A stretch of 64,000 nt of DNA from JACVRW01 sp038323835 (GCA_038323835.1 JBBQHI010000019.1:1-64000); one strand, 5' to 3'. Shown: positions 8,795 through 17,505, counted from the stretch's first letter. Translations and numbers: made by a program. The notes: generated from the sequence alone by a model not told the origin.

Positions 8795-10351
8795 CTATCG
8801 GGGTGGGACCTGCTCGTTCTGGCGCACGATCTGCCAGGGCGAGTCGGTGGGGGTGATGAAGAACGGAGGTTCGCGGTTCTTCAGCCGGTAGTTGTAGTCG
8901 TATGACTTGACGTAGCCCGAGGCGACGTTTCCGCCCAAGAAGGTGCCGACGGGCCCGCGGTAGTACTGCGCGATCGCGCCGTAGACGGTGAGGGTTCCCA
9001 CCGGGCTGCCGCAGAACCAGTTGTCCACGATGAAGGAGTGGTTCAGGGCCAGGAGCGCCGCCTCGATCGTGATGCTGCCGGGCCCGCCGGTGGCGTTGCC
9101 GGCGCAGTTGCCCGACGAGTAGTTCACCGGGTGGTACACGCGCACGAAGTTGTTCGCGATCAGCCCTGCCAGCACCCCCGGTGCCGAGCCGCCCCGCTTC
9201 AGGTCGTCGGTGACGATGATGTCGTTGTCGGCGCCGATGGTGATGTCCTTGTTGTAGGTCCCCGAGACCTGCACGTCGCCGCAGGTGGACTGGAGCGCGT
9301 CCGACGTGCGGAAGGTGTTGGTGCGCTGGTAGCCCTGCGAGCAGGCCACGTTGTTGACGTAGATCACTCCGTTGGCGGGCAGGGCCAGGCCCGTCTTCGA
9401 GCCTCCGGGATAGGTCACATCCATGGTGTCGCCCTTCAGCAAGATCCTCGTATTGCCATTGAACTGGTAGGCGCTGGTGGCGGTGTTCCTGAGCTCGGCG
9501 TTCGAGGTCGGCATCGGCAGCACACCCGAGGGGTAGGAGAGGGTGCCCTTGAAGTTGGGTGCCGCGCTGCAGCCGTTGGTGGCGAAGTAGCCCGGGGAAT
9601 TCTGGTTCAGCTCGATGATGTCGTTCGCGTCGACTCCGAAGTCGGGCGAACCGCACACCAGGATGCTGTCGTTCGAGTGGAAGGGCCCGCGGATTTCGTC
9701 CGCGTCGATGAAGCTGATCCTCGAGCAGAAGCTGGTGCGCGACTGGCGCGGAGCATCGCACTCGCTGCTCGCCTGTGTCTGGTCGGCCGACGAGCTGTAG
9801 GTGGAGGGGTCCGAGGTCTCCCGGTTGGTGAAGTAGAGGAAGTCGATGAAGCCCTTACGGCGCAGGGTGGCGACGATGCTGCGCTTCCGCGAGCCCATGG
9901 TCCCGGTGGACCGGATCCGGAACGCGCCGGTGGCGGGGTTGATCATCGACGACTGGTCGTTCTCGATGCAGGTCGAGAAGCCCGTCGCGGGGAGCAGCTC
10001 GATCGTGTACCGCGACGTGCTGCCCGGGATGGCCCTGGACACGCGCGGGTCGGCGGTCGGCGACGTCCCGTTCCATGGCTGGTTGACCGGGCTCGTGCCG
10101 GGCCCGTCGGGCGGGGTCACGTTCGTGCAGTGCACGTAGTAGCTCGTGTCCTGGGCCAGGCGGGTCAGGTAGTAGGAGATGCCGGCCTCCGCCGCTCCGT
10201 TGGCCTGCTTGTAGTCCTCGTCCTTCTTTGAGAACCCGATGTCCGGGTCCACGACCGTGAAGCTCCCGGCCACGAGCAGCCCGCCGACGAGCAGCACGCC
10301 CATCAGGGTGACGCTGGTGAACCCCTTCTGACAGCGGTGGATCAGACGCAT
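8795..10351 (-). CDS. PilX-like minor pseudopilin with large C-terminal domain
   Basis: 518-residue protein with a prepilin-like N-terminus: a short basic leader ending KG, then FTSVTLMGVLLVGG and a hydrophobic helix. The usual Glu at +5 is absent (Thr), as in PilX-type minor pilins. The rest is a large, Ser/Thr/Asn-rich, likely beta-rich ectodomain with several cysteines. The ATG at 10349-10351 is chosen because it begins directly before this leader, although the frame stays open further upstream. It overlaps the preceding gene by 10 bp and is the last gene of a three-gene operon. The role should be in a type IV pilus-like or pseudopilus structure at the cell surface. Confidence 0.75.
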   Translation of the reverse strand: MRLIHRCQKGFTSVTLMGVLLVGGLLVAGSFTVVDPDIGFSKKDEDYKQANGAAEAGISYYLTRLAQDTSYYVHCTNVTPPDGPGTSPVNQPWNGTSPTADPRVSRAIPGSTSRYTIELLPATGFSTCIENDQSSMINPATGAFRIRSTGTMGSRKRSIVATLRRKGFIDFLYFTNRETSDPSTYSSSADQTQASSECDAPRQSRTSFCSRISFIDADEIRGPFHSNDSILVCGSPDFGVDANDIIELNQNSPGYFATNGCSAAPNFKGTLSYPSGVLPMPTSNAELRNTATSAYQFNGNTRILLKGDTMDVTYPGGSKTGLALPANGVIYVNNVACSQGYQRTNTFRTSDALQSTCGDVQVSGTYNKDITIGADNDIIVTDDLKRGGSAPGVLAGLIANNFVRVYHPVNYSSGNCAGNATGGPGSITIEAALLALNHSFIVDNWFCGSPVGTLTVYGAIAQYYRGPVGTFLGGNVASGYVKSYDYNYRLKNREPPFFITPTDSPWQIVRQNEQVPPR

Positions 10352-11043
10352 CGTGCTCCCGCCTCCGGCTTCGTCGGATCCGACACCCTCGAGACCACGT
10401 CGTCCTCGAGCACGGCGGAATTTCGGTCCTCGCTCAGCGGCCGGTCGGCGTACACGCGGAAGCCGACCTTGATGACCGCGACGCGGGAGACGGTCGTTGA
10501 GGTGAGGGGCACCGACATCTGCTGGAGGGTGCCGTCCGTGGTGCCGTTCTGGTACTGGAAGTAGCGGAACATGTCGCGCGGGCCGCTCGTGTCCGGGATC
10601 CGGTCCACCTTGGTCAGCATCGTCGACGTCACCGGGGTGCCCGTGAAGGTCAGGTCGGGGTAGGTGCCCACCCCGTCCGTCACGGACTCGGTGATGGTGC
10701 TCGCGGTGGAATCGAAGGTGAGCGTGCGCTTCTTCGCGTTGACGCTGCCGTCGCTGAGGTCCGCGTAGAGGCTCACGGACGAGGCGTTGCTGCCCGGCAC
10801 CAGGGGAGGATTGGACACGCCGATGCAGACCCCGGACCGCAGCTGGCGGGTTATGAGCGACATGGCCTGGCGCCCGCGCTGGAGCGCATCCGTGCGGTCC
10901 GCCACCTGGCCCGAGGCCACGAAGGTCCGGTCCAGCAGCACGAAGGCGGCCATGAGCACCACCAGGCCGATGGTCATGGCCACAATCACCTCGATCAGGG
11001 TCATGCCGCGCTCGCTGGAGAGCCGCCGGCCGATCACGGGCAC
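10342..11043 (-). CDS. PilW-like prepilin-type N-terminal cleavage/methylation domain protein
   Basis: 233 residues. The N-terminus has the class III prepilin signal: basic leader (RRLSSERG), cleavage before MTLIEV with Glu at +5, then a hydrophobic helix. The remainder looks like a PilW/PulJ-type minor pseudopilin ectodomain. Start is GTG at 11041-11043. It overlaps both neighbours by 10 bp and is the middle gene of the operon. Processing by a prepilin peptidase and assembly ATPase is expected, but neither is encoded in this window. Confidence 0.82.
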   Translation of the reverse strand: MPVIGRRLSSERGMTLIEVIVAMTIGLVVLMAAFVLLDRTFVASGQVADRTDALQRGRQAMSLITRQLRSGVCIGVSNPPLVPGSNASSVSLYADLSDGSVNAKKRTLTFDSTASTITESVTDGVGTYPDLTFTGTPVTSTMLTKVDRIPDTSGPRDMFRYFQYQNGTTDGTLQQMSVPLTSTTVSRVAVIKVGFRVYADRPLSEDRNSAVLEDDVVSRVSDPTKPEAGARCV

Positions 11044-12560
11044 ACCGCTCCGGTGGACGTCGTGCGGTTGAGCTGGATCTTGATCGCGCCGCTGGTGGTC
11101 TGGCTGGTGGTGTTCCCGGCGGCCGCGGTGTCGTCGATCGTGTCGTCAATCTTGTTCGCGCTGCCCTCCGTGGCCACCGACGTCGTCTGCTTGCTGTCCC
11201 AGCCGCTGCTGGTGCGCACATCGGCGCGGCCGTAGCTCGTTCCGGAATAGGCGCAGACCGTGTACTTGCCGTAGGGATGGCCGGGGAGCGGCAGCACGCC
11301 TGTGGAGCTGGTGGTCTGGGTGGGGAAGGTGTTGGTGCAGCCCGGGTCGGCCGTCTTCACGATCACGGTCGCGCCGCTCTGGACCGAGGTGCCGTTCACC
11401 TGGTAGACCACGAGGTTGATCGCCGGGAGCCGCACCGAGGGGGTGGCCGTGGTGCCGGGCGAGACCGGCACCGTGGTGGGGGTGGCGCCGTAGTCCGCGG
11501 GGTCGTTGGCATCGCAGGCCCCGCCGTAGGCGCCGTATCCGTCGGCGAACGGGAAGAGCCCGCCGATGCCCACCGTGGTCGCGTTGGCCGGGGCCGCGCT
11601 GGTCAGCGTCGTCTGCTTGACGTAGGGCGGGTTGAGCTTGGCGTTGCCCACCGTGAGCCAGCGCGTCTTCTGGCCGGTCACCACCACCCCGTTCACCATC
11701 GTGTTGAACGTGGCATTGATGGTGGCCGGGCTGTCCATCACGAGTCCGGCCGTGGTGGTCTGGCCCTGGATCGAGCTGACGCTGCTGAGGACCGGGGTCT
11801 GGCCCTGCCAGCCCACCCAGCTCAGGTAGCTGGCCGAGATGTCGTAGTCGCCGACGTCGATGAAGGGGAACACCGCACACCCGAGGTCGTTGGTGGTGGC
11901 CAGATAGGAGTTGGCGCCCGTGAGGCTCACGTTGACCCCCGGGGCCGGATCGCCGTCGCGGTCCAGGATCTGCACGCCCACCGTGCCCTCGCCGTCGGCG
12001 AAGGTGCCCGGGCCCGGCGACACCAGGCTCGACTCGACCACGTTTCCGCGAGTCAACGCGGAGCTGACGGTGGAGACGATCCGGAGGTTGGCCGCGGTCT
12101 TCGACGCGCTGGAGCAGCTGATCCCGTTGCTGCTCGCGTCCACCGCCCAGCTGGAGCTGGACCTGACCGTGTAGTCCACGCCGCGCACGTTCACCGTGCG
12201 CACGGTGGGCGTGCCGATCAGGCCCACCAGGGTCTCGGGGGCCAGGCCGCGCATGCGCTCCTGGTCCTGCTCGGCCAGGGTGGCCGCCACGGTGCGGGCC
12301 TTGTTGCGGCCGCCGGTCTTCTGCGCCCCGTCGATGCCGTTCAGCAGCGCCGTCGTGGCCATCGCCAGCAGGACCGCACCCACCAGAACCTCGACGAGGA
12401 TCGAGCCGGACTCCGAGGAGAGCCGGGGGCGGGTCCGCGACGGGCGGGGGAGCTCCCGGCGCTTCGGCCGGAACACGAGCGCCGCGAGCGCGAGCAGGAT
12501 CGTGGGCGCCCACGCCGGAGCGCCGTCGAGCACGTCGATAAGTGTTCCGAGGTCGTACAA
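11034..12560 (-). CDS. PilV-like pseudopilin with carboxypeptidase-regulatory-like (Ig-fold) insert
   Basis: 508 residues. A prepilin motif is seen at about 51-70 (ESGSILVEVLVGAVLLA, Glu at +5). The middle contains a beta-sandwich region of the carboxypeptidase-regulatory/CNA-B type (DRDGDPAPGVNVSLTGANS, then DVGDYDISAS), a fold common in surface adhesins. The start is TTG at 12558-12560, supported by AGGAAG six bases upstream. This gives about 50 residues ahead of the pilin signal, including another hydrophobic stretch (TILLALAALVF). A GTG about 28 codons later would give a normal leader but has no ribosome binding site. It is the first gene of the operon. Confidence 0.78.
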   Translation of the reverse strand: MYDLGTLIDVLDGAPAWAPTILLALAALVFRPKRRELPRPSRTRPRLSSESGSILVEVLVGAVLLAMATTALLNGIDGAQKTGGRNKARTVAATLAEQDQERMRGLAPETLVGLIGTPTVRTVNVRGVDYTVRSSSSWAVDASSNGISCSSASKTAANLRIVSTVSSALTRGNVVESSLVSPGPGTFADGEGTVGVQILDRDGDPAPGVNVSLTGANSYLATTNDLGCAVFPFIDVGDYDISASYLSWVGWQGQTPVLSSVSSIQGQTTTAGLVMDSPATINATFNTMVNGVVVTGQKTRWLTVGNAKLNPPYVKQTTLTSAAPANATTVGIGGLFPFADGYGAYGGACDANDPADYGATPTTVPVSPGTTATPSVRLPAINLVVYQVNGTSVQSGATVIVKTADPGCTNTFPTQTTSSTGVLPLPGHPYGKYTVCAYSGTSYGRADVRTSSGWDSKQTTSVATEGSANKIDDTIDDTAAAGNTTSQTTSGAIKIQLNRTTSTGAVCP

Positions 12561-12720
12561 GCGAGTCTTCCTGCTGCGTTTGCGACTTCAGAAGCGGTAT
12601 CGGCGGCTGGGGCGGGCTACTTAACGAGTGATAGAGCACGGTGGACGTCCTTGCCGGCCTTTCCGGACCCCACCGGCCTCTTGCGGGTGGGCCCTGGGCG
12701 GTGGTTGACTACCGGCTGTA
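12561..12720. promoter_or_regulatory. Divergent promoter region, pseudopilins / split-barrel protein
   Basis: 160 bp between divergent genes. It contains an inverted repeat CCCACC...GGGTGG at about 12670-12692 and TTGACT close to the plus-strand gene. No full promoter pair could be assigned with confidence. Confidence 0.35.
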
Positions 12721-13686
12721 GTGACGGCGACCCTTCCCACGGAGATCCAGCAGGTATTCGACCGCTTCATCACGGCCGAATACACGACCCTGGACCGCGC
12801 CGGCCAGCCGATCACGTGGCCGATCACCCCGTACTACCGCCCGGGCGAGCCCTGCATCGACCTGACCACCGGCCTCGGCTATCCGAAGAAGGCCCACGAC
12901 GCCCGCCGGAACCCCAAGGTCGCGCTCCTCTTCTCCGACCCCACCGGGAGCGGAATCGACGATGCGGTCCAGGTCCTGGTCCAGGGGACCGCCGACGTGG
13001 ACGATCGCGACCTCGACGCCAACCGCGAGCGCTACATCGCGGAGGCTTCGGAGAAGCTCCCGGCCACGGTGGAGATGCTCCCGCCCAAGGCGCTGCGCCG
13101 GATGTTCAACTGGTACTTCTCGCGCATCTACGTGCACGTCCGGCCGGAGCGCGTCTACGTGTGGCGGGGGCCCCATCCCTCCCAGCCGCCCGAGCTCTTC
13201 GACGCGCGCATGGAGGAGGTGCGATCGGGCCACGACGAGGAGCCCGACGACGACCGTGCCGACACGGAGGGCGGGATGCCGGTGTGGGACCAGCGCTTGG
13301 ACGAGCTGGGCGATCGCTATCCCCACGCGGTGGTGTCGCTCGCCGCGCCCGACGGATTCCCCTTCTCCGTGCGCCTTCCCATCGAGGTGGACCGCCCCGG
13401 GCACCGGCTCCGCCTCGGCGGCGCCCCGGTGGGCGTGCCCTGGCAGCCCGGCCTGGCGTGCGTGACCGCCCACGACCACGCCCCCGATTTCTCCTGGCAG
13501 CGGAACTTCCAGGTCCGCGGCGACCTCGTGGAGGAGGGCGGCTCATGGGCGCTGATCCCGCATCGCCTCGTGGGCGGGTTCGAGCTGCCCCCGGCGTCGA
13601 ACCTCGAGCGCTACCGCCAGAACGCCAAGAAGGTGCTCCGGTTCCGCAAGATCGCCCGCCGCGAGCTTCGCAACCGCCGCGGGTAG
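12721..13686 (+). CDS. Pyridoxamine 5'-phosphate oxidase-family (flavin split-barrel) protein
   Basis: 321 residues. The N-terminal half resembles the PNPOx-like split barrel: FITAEYTTLDRAG, then PYYRPGEPCIDLTT, then KVALLFSDP, the usual pattern of F420/FMN-binding family members. A second, weaker domain follows (VVSLAAPDGFPFSVRLP), suggesting a duplicated barrel. It probably binds FMN or F420 and reduces a small molecule; the substrate is unknown. Start is GTG at 12721 directly after the divergent promoter region. The C-terminus is strongly basic (FRKIARRELRNRRG). Confidence 0.72.
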   Translation: MTATLPTEIQQVFDRFITAEYTTLDRAGQPITWPITPYYRPGEPCIDLTTGLGYPKKAHDARRNPKVALLFSDPTGSGIDDAVQVLVQGTADVDDRDLDANRERYIAEASEKLPATVEMLPPKALRRMFNWYFSRIYVHVRPERVYVWRGPHPSQPPELFDARMEEVRSGHDEEPDDDRADTEGGMPVWDQRLDELGDRYPHAVVSLAAPDGFPFSVRLPIEVDRPGHRLRLGGAPVGVPWQPGLACVTAHDHAPDFSWQRNFQVRGDLVEEGGSWALIPHRLVGGFELPPASNLERYRQNAKKVLRFRKIARRELRNRRG

Positions 13687-13687
13687 A

Positions 13688-13737
13688 CATGGCTGCGGTG
13701 CTCGCCCGATCGACGGTCGGGCTGCGCTCCTCGCCGG
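13688..13737 (+). repeat. Dispersed palindromic repeat, copy R2
   Basis: Copy with CATGGCTGCGGTGCTCGCC, palindrome CCCGA...TCGGG, and end GCGCTCCTCGCCGG. A run of eight T follows at 13739-13746, so here hairpin plus T-run could act as an intrinsic terminator for the preceding gene. Confidence 0.85.
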
Positions 13738-13778
13738 CTTTTTTTTCGCAAGGTGCGGGGAGCCGCTCCGGTTCCCCC

Positions 13779-13807
13779 TTGACCCCGCGCCGGACGAATG
13801 TTCTACT
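13779..13807 (+). promoter_or_regulatory. Possible sigma-70-type promoter ahead of tetR-like gene
   Basis: TTGACC at 13779-13784 and TCTACT at 13802-13807 are separated by 17 bp. They lie about 145 bp upstream of the TetR gene. A short palindrome GTTCGGAAC at 13929-13937 closer to the gene is a possible operator. Confidence 0.35.
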
Positions 13808-13950
13808 GGTTCCTGAGACGTGGACCAGCGCAAAGAGCGAGGCCGAGAGGTGTGAGGCCCGCCGCGCGACCCGCCCGCTTCGGCAGGCGTGGGCGCGCTC
13901 CTCAAGCGCAAGGTCCGCGTCTCTTTAACGTTCGGAACTATCCTCCACCG

Positions 13951-14550
13951 ATGGAGGTCACCGCGGCGGGTACCAGGGACGGGCGCACGGTTCGTGCCGA
14001 GCGCACGCGGGATGCCGTGGTGGAGGCACTGCTCGTCCTGCTCGACGAGGGCGAGCTGAGTCCCACGGCCGAGCGGGTGGCCCAGCGGGCCGGCGTGTCC
14101 GAGCGCTCGATCTTCCAGCACTTCGGGGACCGGGAGGCGCTCTTCGAGGCTGCGGGCCGGCGCCAATACGACCGCGTGGTGCCCACGCTGCGGCCGGTGG
14201 ACGCCGCGCTGCCGCTGGACGAGCGTCTCGACGCCTTCGTGGAGCAGCGCTGCCGGCTGTTCGAGCAGGTCCAGGGCGTGCGCCGGGCGGCCCTCCTCAA
14301 GGAGCACGAATCGGAGTCCATCGCGGCGTGGCTCACCGCGGCCCGCAGGGCGAAGGCGATCGAGGTCGAGCGCGTCTTCGCCCGAGAGATTGCGGCCATA
14401 CCCGAGGGTGAGCGGGCCACGACGCTGGCGGCGATGGTGGCCGCCGCGGCCTGGACCTCCTTCGAGAACCTGCGGATTCACCAGCAGCTGGCTCCCGGCG
14501 AGGCGTGCGCGGCGATGCGCACGGCGCTGGGCGCCCTGATCGGCCGTTAG
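13951..14550 (+). CDS. TetR/AcrR-family transcriptional regulator
   Basis: 199 residues. The N-terminal helix-turn-helix region is typical: RDAVVEALLVLL, then PTAERVAQRAGVSERSIFQHFGDREALFE. The rest is a helical ligand-binding domain with no recognised ligand. The ATG at 13951 is used; a longer frame upstream (from 13798) lacks homology-like content and would absorb the promoter. The stop overlaps the stop of the converging HAD gene. The target is unknown. Confidence 0.85.
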   Translation: MEVTAAGTRDGRTVRAERTRDAVVEALLVLLDEGELSPTAERVAQRAGVSERSIFQHFGDREALFEAAGRRQYDRVVPTLRPVDAALPLDERLDAFVEQRCRLFEQVQGVRRAALLKEHESESIAAWLTAARRAKAIEVERVFAREIAAIPEGERATTLAAMVAAAAWTSFENLRIHQQLAPGEACAAMRTALGALIGR

Positions 14551-15170
14551 CCCTCCGCGAACGCCGCCTCGAGGCCGGCCACCGCCTGCGCGGTGTCCTC
14601 GAAGCGCACGGCCAGCATGCCGAGCTCTCGCGCCGCCTCGCAGTTCACGTCGAGGTCGTCGAGGAACACGCAGTCGCCGGCGGCCACGCCGAGCCGGGCC
14701 AGGGTGAGCTCGTAGATCGCGGGCTCCGGCTTGCGCATGCCCACGAAGGCCGAGTCCACCACCACCTCGAAGATCTCGTCGATCTCGGGCAGCTTGGATC
14801 GCCAAAGCGGCTCCCATTCGCGCACGTTGCTGGTCAGGAGGGCGGTCCGCTTGCCCCGGTTCCGGAGCTCACGCGCAAACGCGATCATCGGCTCGTTCGC
14901 CCCGAGGCTCTGGAAGAGCAGGTCGCGCATGCGCGCGAGATCGAACCCGTCGGGCAGCTCGCGCGCGAGCAGGCCACCGAACTCCGCCTCGGTGATCTCG
15001 CCGCGCTCGAGCGCGAAGAGGGGATGGTCGCCGTGGGCCCCGGCGGCTCGCGCCATGGCGTGGCCGAGCTCCTCGGTCGACACGCCTGACTCCTCCTGGT
15101 AGGCGAGGAATCCGTGTGACAGGGGCGCGGTGAGGACGCCCCCGAAGTCGGAGATGAAGGTGCCCCTCAC
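14547..15170 (-). CDS. HAD-superfamily hydrolase (subfamily IA)
   Basis: 207 residues. HAD motif I is SDFGGVLT with nucleophile Asp8, motif II LLTSN, motif III lysine in GMRKPEPAIY, and motif IV FLDDLDVNCEAA. This is the subfamily IA phosphatase/dehalogenase pattern found in many sugar-phosphate phosphatases. GTG at 15168-15170 overlaps the stop of the upstream gene (GTGA), so it is the last of a three-gene minus-strand operon (FxsA-like, unknown, HAD). The substrate cannot be predicted. Confidence 0.85.
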   Translation of the reverse strand: MRGTFISDFGGVLTAPLSHGFLAYQEESGVSTEELGHAMARAAGAHGDHPLFALERGEITEAEFGGLLARELPDGFDLARMRDLLFQSLGANEPMIAFARELRNRGKRTALLTSNVREWEPLWRSKLPEIDEIFEVVVDSAFVGMRKPEPAIYELTLARLGVAAGDCVFLDDLDVNCEAARELGMLAVRFEDTAQAVAGLEAAFAEG

Positions 15171-15874
15171 GCGGCCGCGGGCGGATCGATCCGCGCGGTC
15201 AGCTCGTAGGCCCCAGTGGCCTCGCGGCCGTCCAGGCGCCAGCGGAAGATCGCCACGTGCACACCCACGCCCTCCAGATCCAGGGAGGTGCCGGCCAGGA
15301 CCACCCCGGAGCCACGGCGCGGGAACTCCTCCCCGGCCACCCAGAGCTCGAGACCAGCGCTGCGCTGGCGCCCGCCGCCGTCGTACACGGTGGAGATGCG
15401 GGCGTTCTCGAGCGGAAGCAGGTTCCCGTCGTCGAGCAGCTGCGCTCGCACGTCCTCCTCGCCGTGGCCGGCGGCGCCCCGCGCGCGCCTGGCCACCGCG
15501 AGCGCGGCGTGGCCCTCGTCGGCCAGTGCTGAGAGGGTGCGGATCGCGTCGAGCTCCTCCCAGGCCGGCGCGTGGTGCGTCTCCGCCACCGTTCCCAGTC
15601 CCTCCACGCGGCTGCCTCCGGCCTCGCCTCTCACAACGCAGACCGTCGCCGACAGCATCCCCAGCTCGGCCTCGGGCGAGACGGGCTCGAACTCGAGCGA
15701 GAGGCGGCCCGGCAGGTCGGCCTTCCATCCCCCGGGCACGGGCGCGACCTGGGGACCCTCGGGCACCGCCGCGGGCCTCCGTCCCTCGAACAGCACGGTC
15801 GCCCCCGACCGCGCCGTCCCGTAGAGCTCGCGCGCGTGGTCGTAGAAGGCGACGGCGAGCGCGGGCGCGCTCAC
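15167..15874 (-). CDS. Conserved-looking hypothetical protein, two beta-rich halves
   Basis: 235 residues; not recognised. There is no signal peptide, no membrane segment and no cysteine cluster. The sequence suggests two beta-rich halves: SLEFEPVSPEAELGML, and after a helical segment LELWVAGEEFPRRGSG with FRWRLDGREATGAYEL. It starts with GTG overlapping the FxsA stop by 4 bp and overlaps the HAD gene by 4 bp, so all three are co-translated. Confidence 0.6.
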   Translation of the reverse strand: MSAPALAVAFYDHARELYGTARSGATVLFEGRRPAAVPEGPQVAPVPGGWKADLPGRLSLEFEPVSPEAELGMLSATVCVVRGEAGGSRVEGLGTVAETHHAPAWEELDAIRTLSALADEGHAALAVARRARGAAGHGEEDVRAQLLDDGNLLPLENARISTVYDGGGRQRSAGLELWVAGEEFPRRGSGVVLAGTSLDLEGVGVHVAIFRWRLDGREATGAYELTARIDPPAAA

Positions 15875-16341
15875 CGGTCGAGCCGCCCCGGTGGAGAGTC
15901 GTACTCGGTGGCCGAGCCGTCCACGTCGTGCGTGCGCTTTGGCCCGCGCGACGTGCGCGCTCCGGCCACCCCCTCGGTCGCCTGGCGGGTCAACCTGCGC
16001 GCCAGCATCCGCCTGATCACGGCGCGGGAGGGAGGCAGCAGCAGCAGGACGCCGACGATGTCCGAGATGAACCCGGGAGTGATGAGGAAGGCCCCGCCGA
16101 AGATCACGAGCACGCCGTCCATCACCTCGCGGTGGGGGAGCCGGCCCTCGGCCAGCGCGGCGTTGAACCTCCTCCAAGCCGTCCTTCCCTGGCTCCGGAG
16201 CAGCATGGTGCCGATCAGCGAGTCGGCCGCGAGCAGCCCCAGCGTCCACCAGACGCCGATGGAATCGCCGACCTTCAGGATCACATAGAGCTCCGCCACC
16301 GGGAGCACCAGAAAGAGCAGGAATAGCCCGAAGATCGGCAC
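15871..16341 (-). CDS. fxsA: FxsA-family membrane protein
   Basis: 156 residues with FxsA/YtzA hallmarks: an N-terminal hydrophobic stretch (IFGLFLLFLVLPVAELYVIL), a second around TLGLLAADSLIGTMLLRSQG, and a third hydrophobic region (LITPGFISDIVGVLLLLP). Members are inner-membrane proteins of poorly defined role. The GTG at 16339-16341 is preferred: the longer frame up to 16449 would translate through repeat copy R3 and is not credible. A hydrophilic, charged tail follows the last membrane segment. Confidence 0.82.
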   Translation of the reverse strand: MPIFGLFLLFLVLPVAELYVILKVGDSIGVWWTLGLLAADSLIGTMLLRSQGRTAWRRFNAALAEGRLPHREVMDGVLVIFGGAFLITPGFISDIVGVLLLLPPSRAVIRRMLARRLTRQATEGVAGARTSRGPKRTHDVDGSATEYDSPPGRLDR

Positions 16342-16363
16342 TTTCCCGGACCCTACTACCCCC

Positions 16364-16409
16364 GCTCCGGTGCTCGCCCGATCGCCGATCGGGCTGTGCT
16401 CCTCGCCGG
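16364..16409 (+). repeat. Dispersed palindromic repeat, copy R3
   Basis: CTCCGGTGCTCGCC, palindrome CCCGATCGCCGATCGGG, end CTGTGCTCCTCGCCGG. It lies in the promoter gap between two divergent genes, so it cannot act only as a terminator at this site. Confidence 0.85.
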
Positions 16410-16429
16410 CGCGTCGCGCTGATCGGAGC

Positions 16430-16744
16430 ATGACTACCCTTGTGGACATGCCCTCCGTGGACGAAGTTCAGGATGCCCTCACCAACGTGATCGACCCCGA
16501 GCTGGGGCTCGACTTCGTGGAGCTGGGACTCATCTATGAGGTCGAGGTGGACAAGGCCGAGGTGTTCGTGACCTTCACGCTCACCTCCCCGGGATGCCCG
16601 ATCGGGCCCCAGGTCTCTGAGCAGATCGAGGAGTTCGTGAGCGAGCTGGACGGCGTGGAGCGGGTCTACCCGAAGATGGTCTTCAGTCCGGCCTGGACGC
16701 CGGAGCGTATGAGCGAAGACGCGAAGTTCGCGCTCGGCTACTGA
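16430..16744 (+). CDS. MIP18/DUF59-family Fe-S assembly factor (SufT/PaaD-like)
   Basis: 104 residues covering the whole DUF59 domain: VQDALTNVIDPELGLDFVELGLI, VTFTLTSPGCP with the single conserved cysteine, and FSPAWTPERMSEDAK. Members help mature iron-sulfur proteins. The operonic SufT partner genes are not adjacent, but a Suf system is encoded at 25.6-36.9 kb. The start is ATG at 16430; another ATG at 16448 is possible. Its stop overlaps the likely CTG start of the next gene (CTGA). Confidence 0.83.
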   Translation: MTTLVDMPSVDEVQDALTNVIDPELGLDFVELGLIYEVEVDKAEVFVTFTLTSPGCPIGPQVSEQIEEFVSELDGVERVYPKMVFSPAWTPERMSEDAKFALGY

Positions 16745-17505
16745 GCCGCCTCCACCTCATCGAGGAGACCGTGGCCGGGGACCCGGCGCTTGACATTGCC
16801 GTGTCGCGTGCGCTCCTGCTGCGGGTGGCGGCCGGTGAGCTGCCCGAGACGCTTCGGCTGACGCGCCCGGAGCCGATGGTGGCCTTCGGCAAGCAGGACG
16901 CGGTGGCCCCGGGCTTCGCCGCCGCGGTGAGCGCCGCCGCGGGCGCGGGGTTCGAGTCCGTGCTGCGGCTGGCGGGCGGCCGCGCGGCGGTGTTCCACGA
17001 GGACACGGTCTCGCTCGCCCACGCCGTTCCCGACGACGCTCCGCGGCTCGGCATCCGCGCGCGGTTCGAGGACACCGCGGGGCTGATCGTGCGCGCCCTC
17101 CGGCGCCTGGGCGTGGACGCGCGCGTGGGCGAGGTCACGGGCGAGTACTGCCCGGGCAGCTACAGCGTGAGCGCACGCGGAGAGCTGAAGCTGGCCGGCA
17201 CCGGGCAGCGCCTGGTGGCCGGCGGCGCCCACGTGGGCGCCGTTCTCGTGGTGGCCGGTGCGGGACGGGTGCGCGCCGCTCTCGAGCCGGTGTACGAGGC
17301 ACTGGGCCTCGAATGGCTCCCCGCCACCACCGGCGACGTGGCCGCCGAGCTGCCCGGCACGACCTGGGACGGAGTGAGGGACGCGCTACTCGCGGAGTAC
17401 GCCCGCGGTCGCGAGATCGTGACCGCCCCGCTCGACGAGGAGACGCTCGTCCTGGCGCGGCGGCTCGCGGACGAGCACCGCGCCGGTGCCGCTGGGAGCG
17501 CCTAG
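16741..17505 (+). CDS. Lipoate-protein ligase A-family (BPL/LplA/LipB fold) protein
   Basis: About 254 residues. The family pattern is visible: ALDIAVSRALL, then RPEPMVAFGKQDA, RLAGGRAAVFHEDTVSLA, and KLAGTGQRLVAGGAHVGAVLVV, with the lysine of KLAGTGQR. The role would be attachment of lipoate or octanoate to carrier proteins. The first usual start is GTG at 16771, but the residues before it (RLHLIEETVAGDPALD) align with the normal family N-terminus. This suggests initiation at CTG 16741, overlapping the preceding stop as CTGA. Its own stop overlaps that of the converging WS/DGAT gene. Confidence 0.78.
   Translation: MSRLHLIEETVAGDPALDIAVSRALLLRVAAGELPETLRLTRPEPMVAFGKQDAVAPGFAAAVSAAAGAGFESVLRLAGGRAAVFHEDTVSLAHAVPDDAPRLGIRARFEDTAGLIVRALRRLGVDARVGEVTGEYCPGSYSVSARGELKLAGTGQRLVAGGAHVGAVLVVAGAGRVRAALEPVYEALGLEWLPATTGDVAAELPGTTWDGVRDALLAEYARGREIVTAPLDEETLVLARRLADEHRAGAAGSA

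Noticed and set aside
16342..16449. Extended N-terminus of the FxsA-like protein
   Set aside because: The extension translates repeat copy R3 and has no family similarity; GTG at 16341 is adequate.
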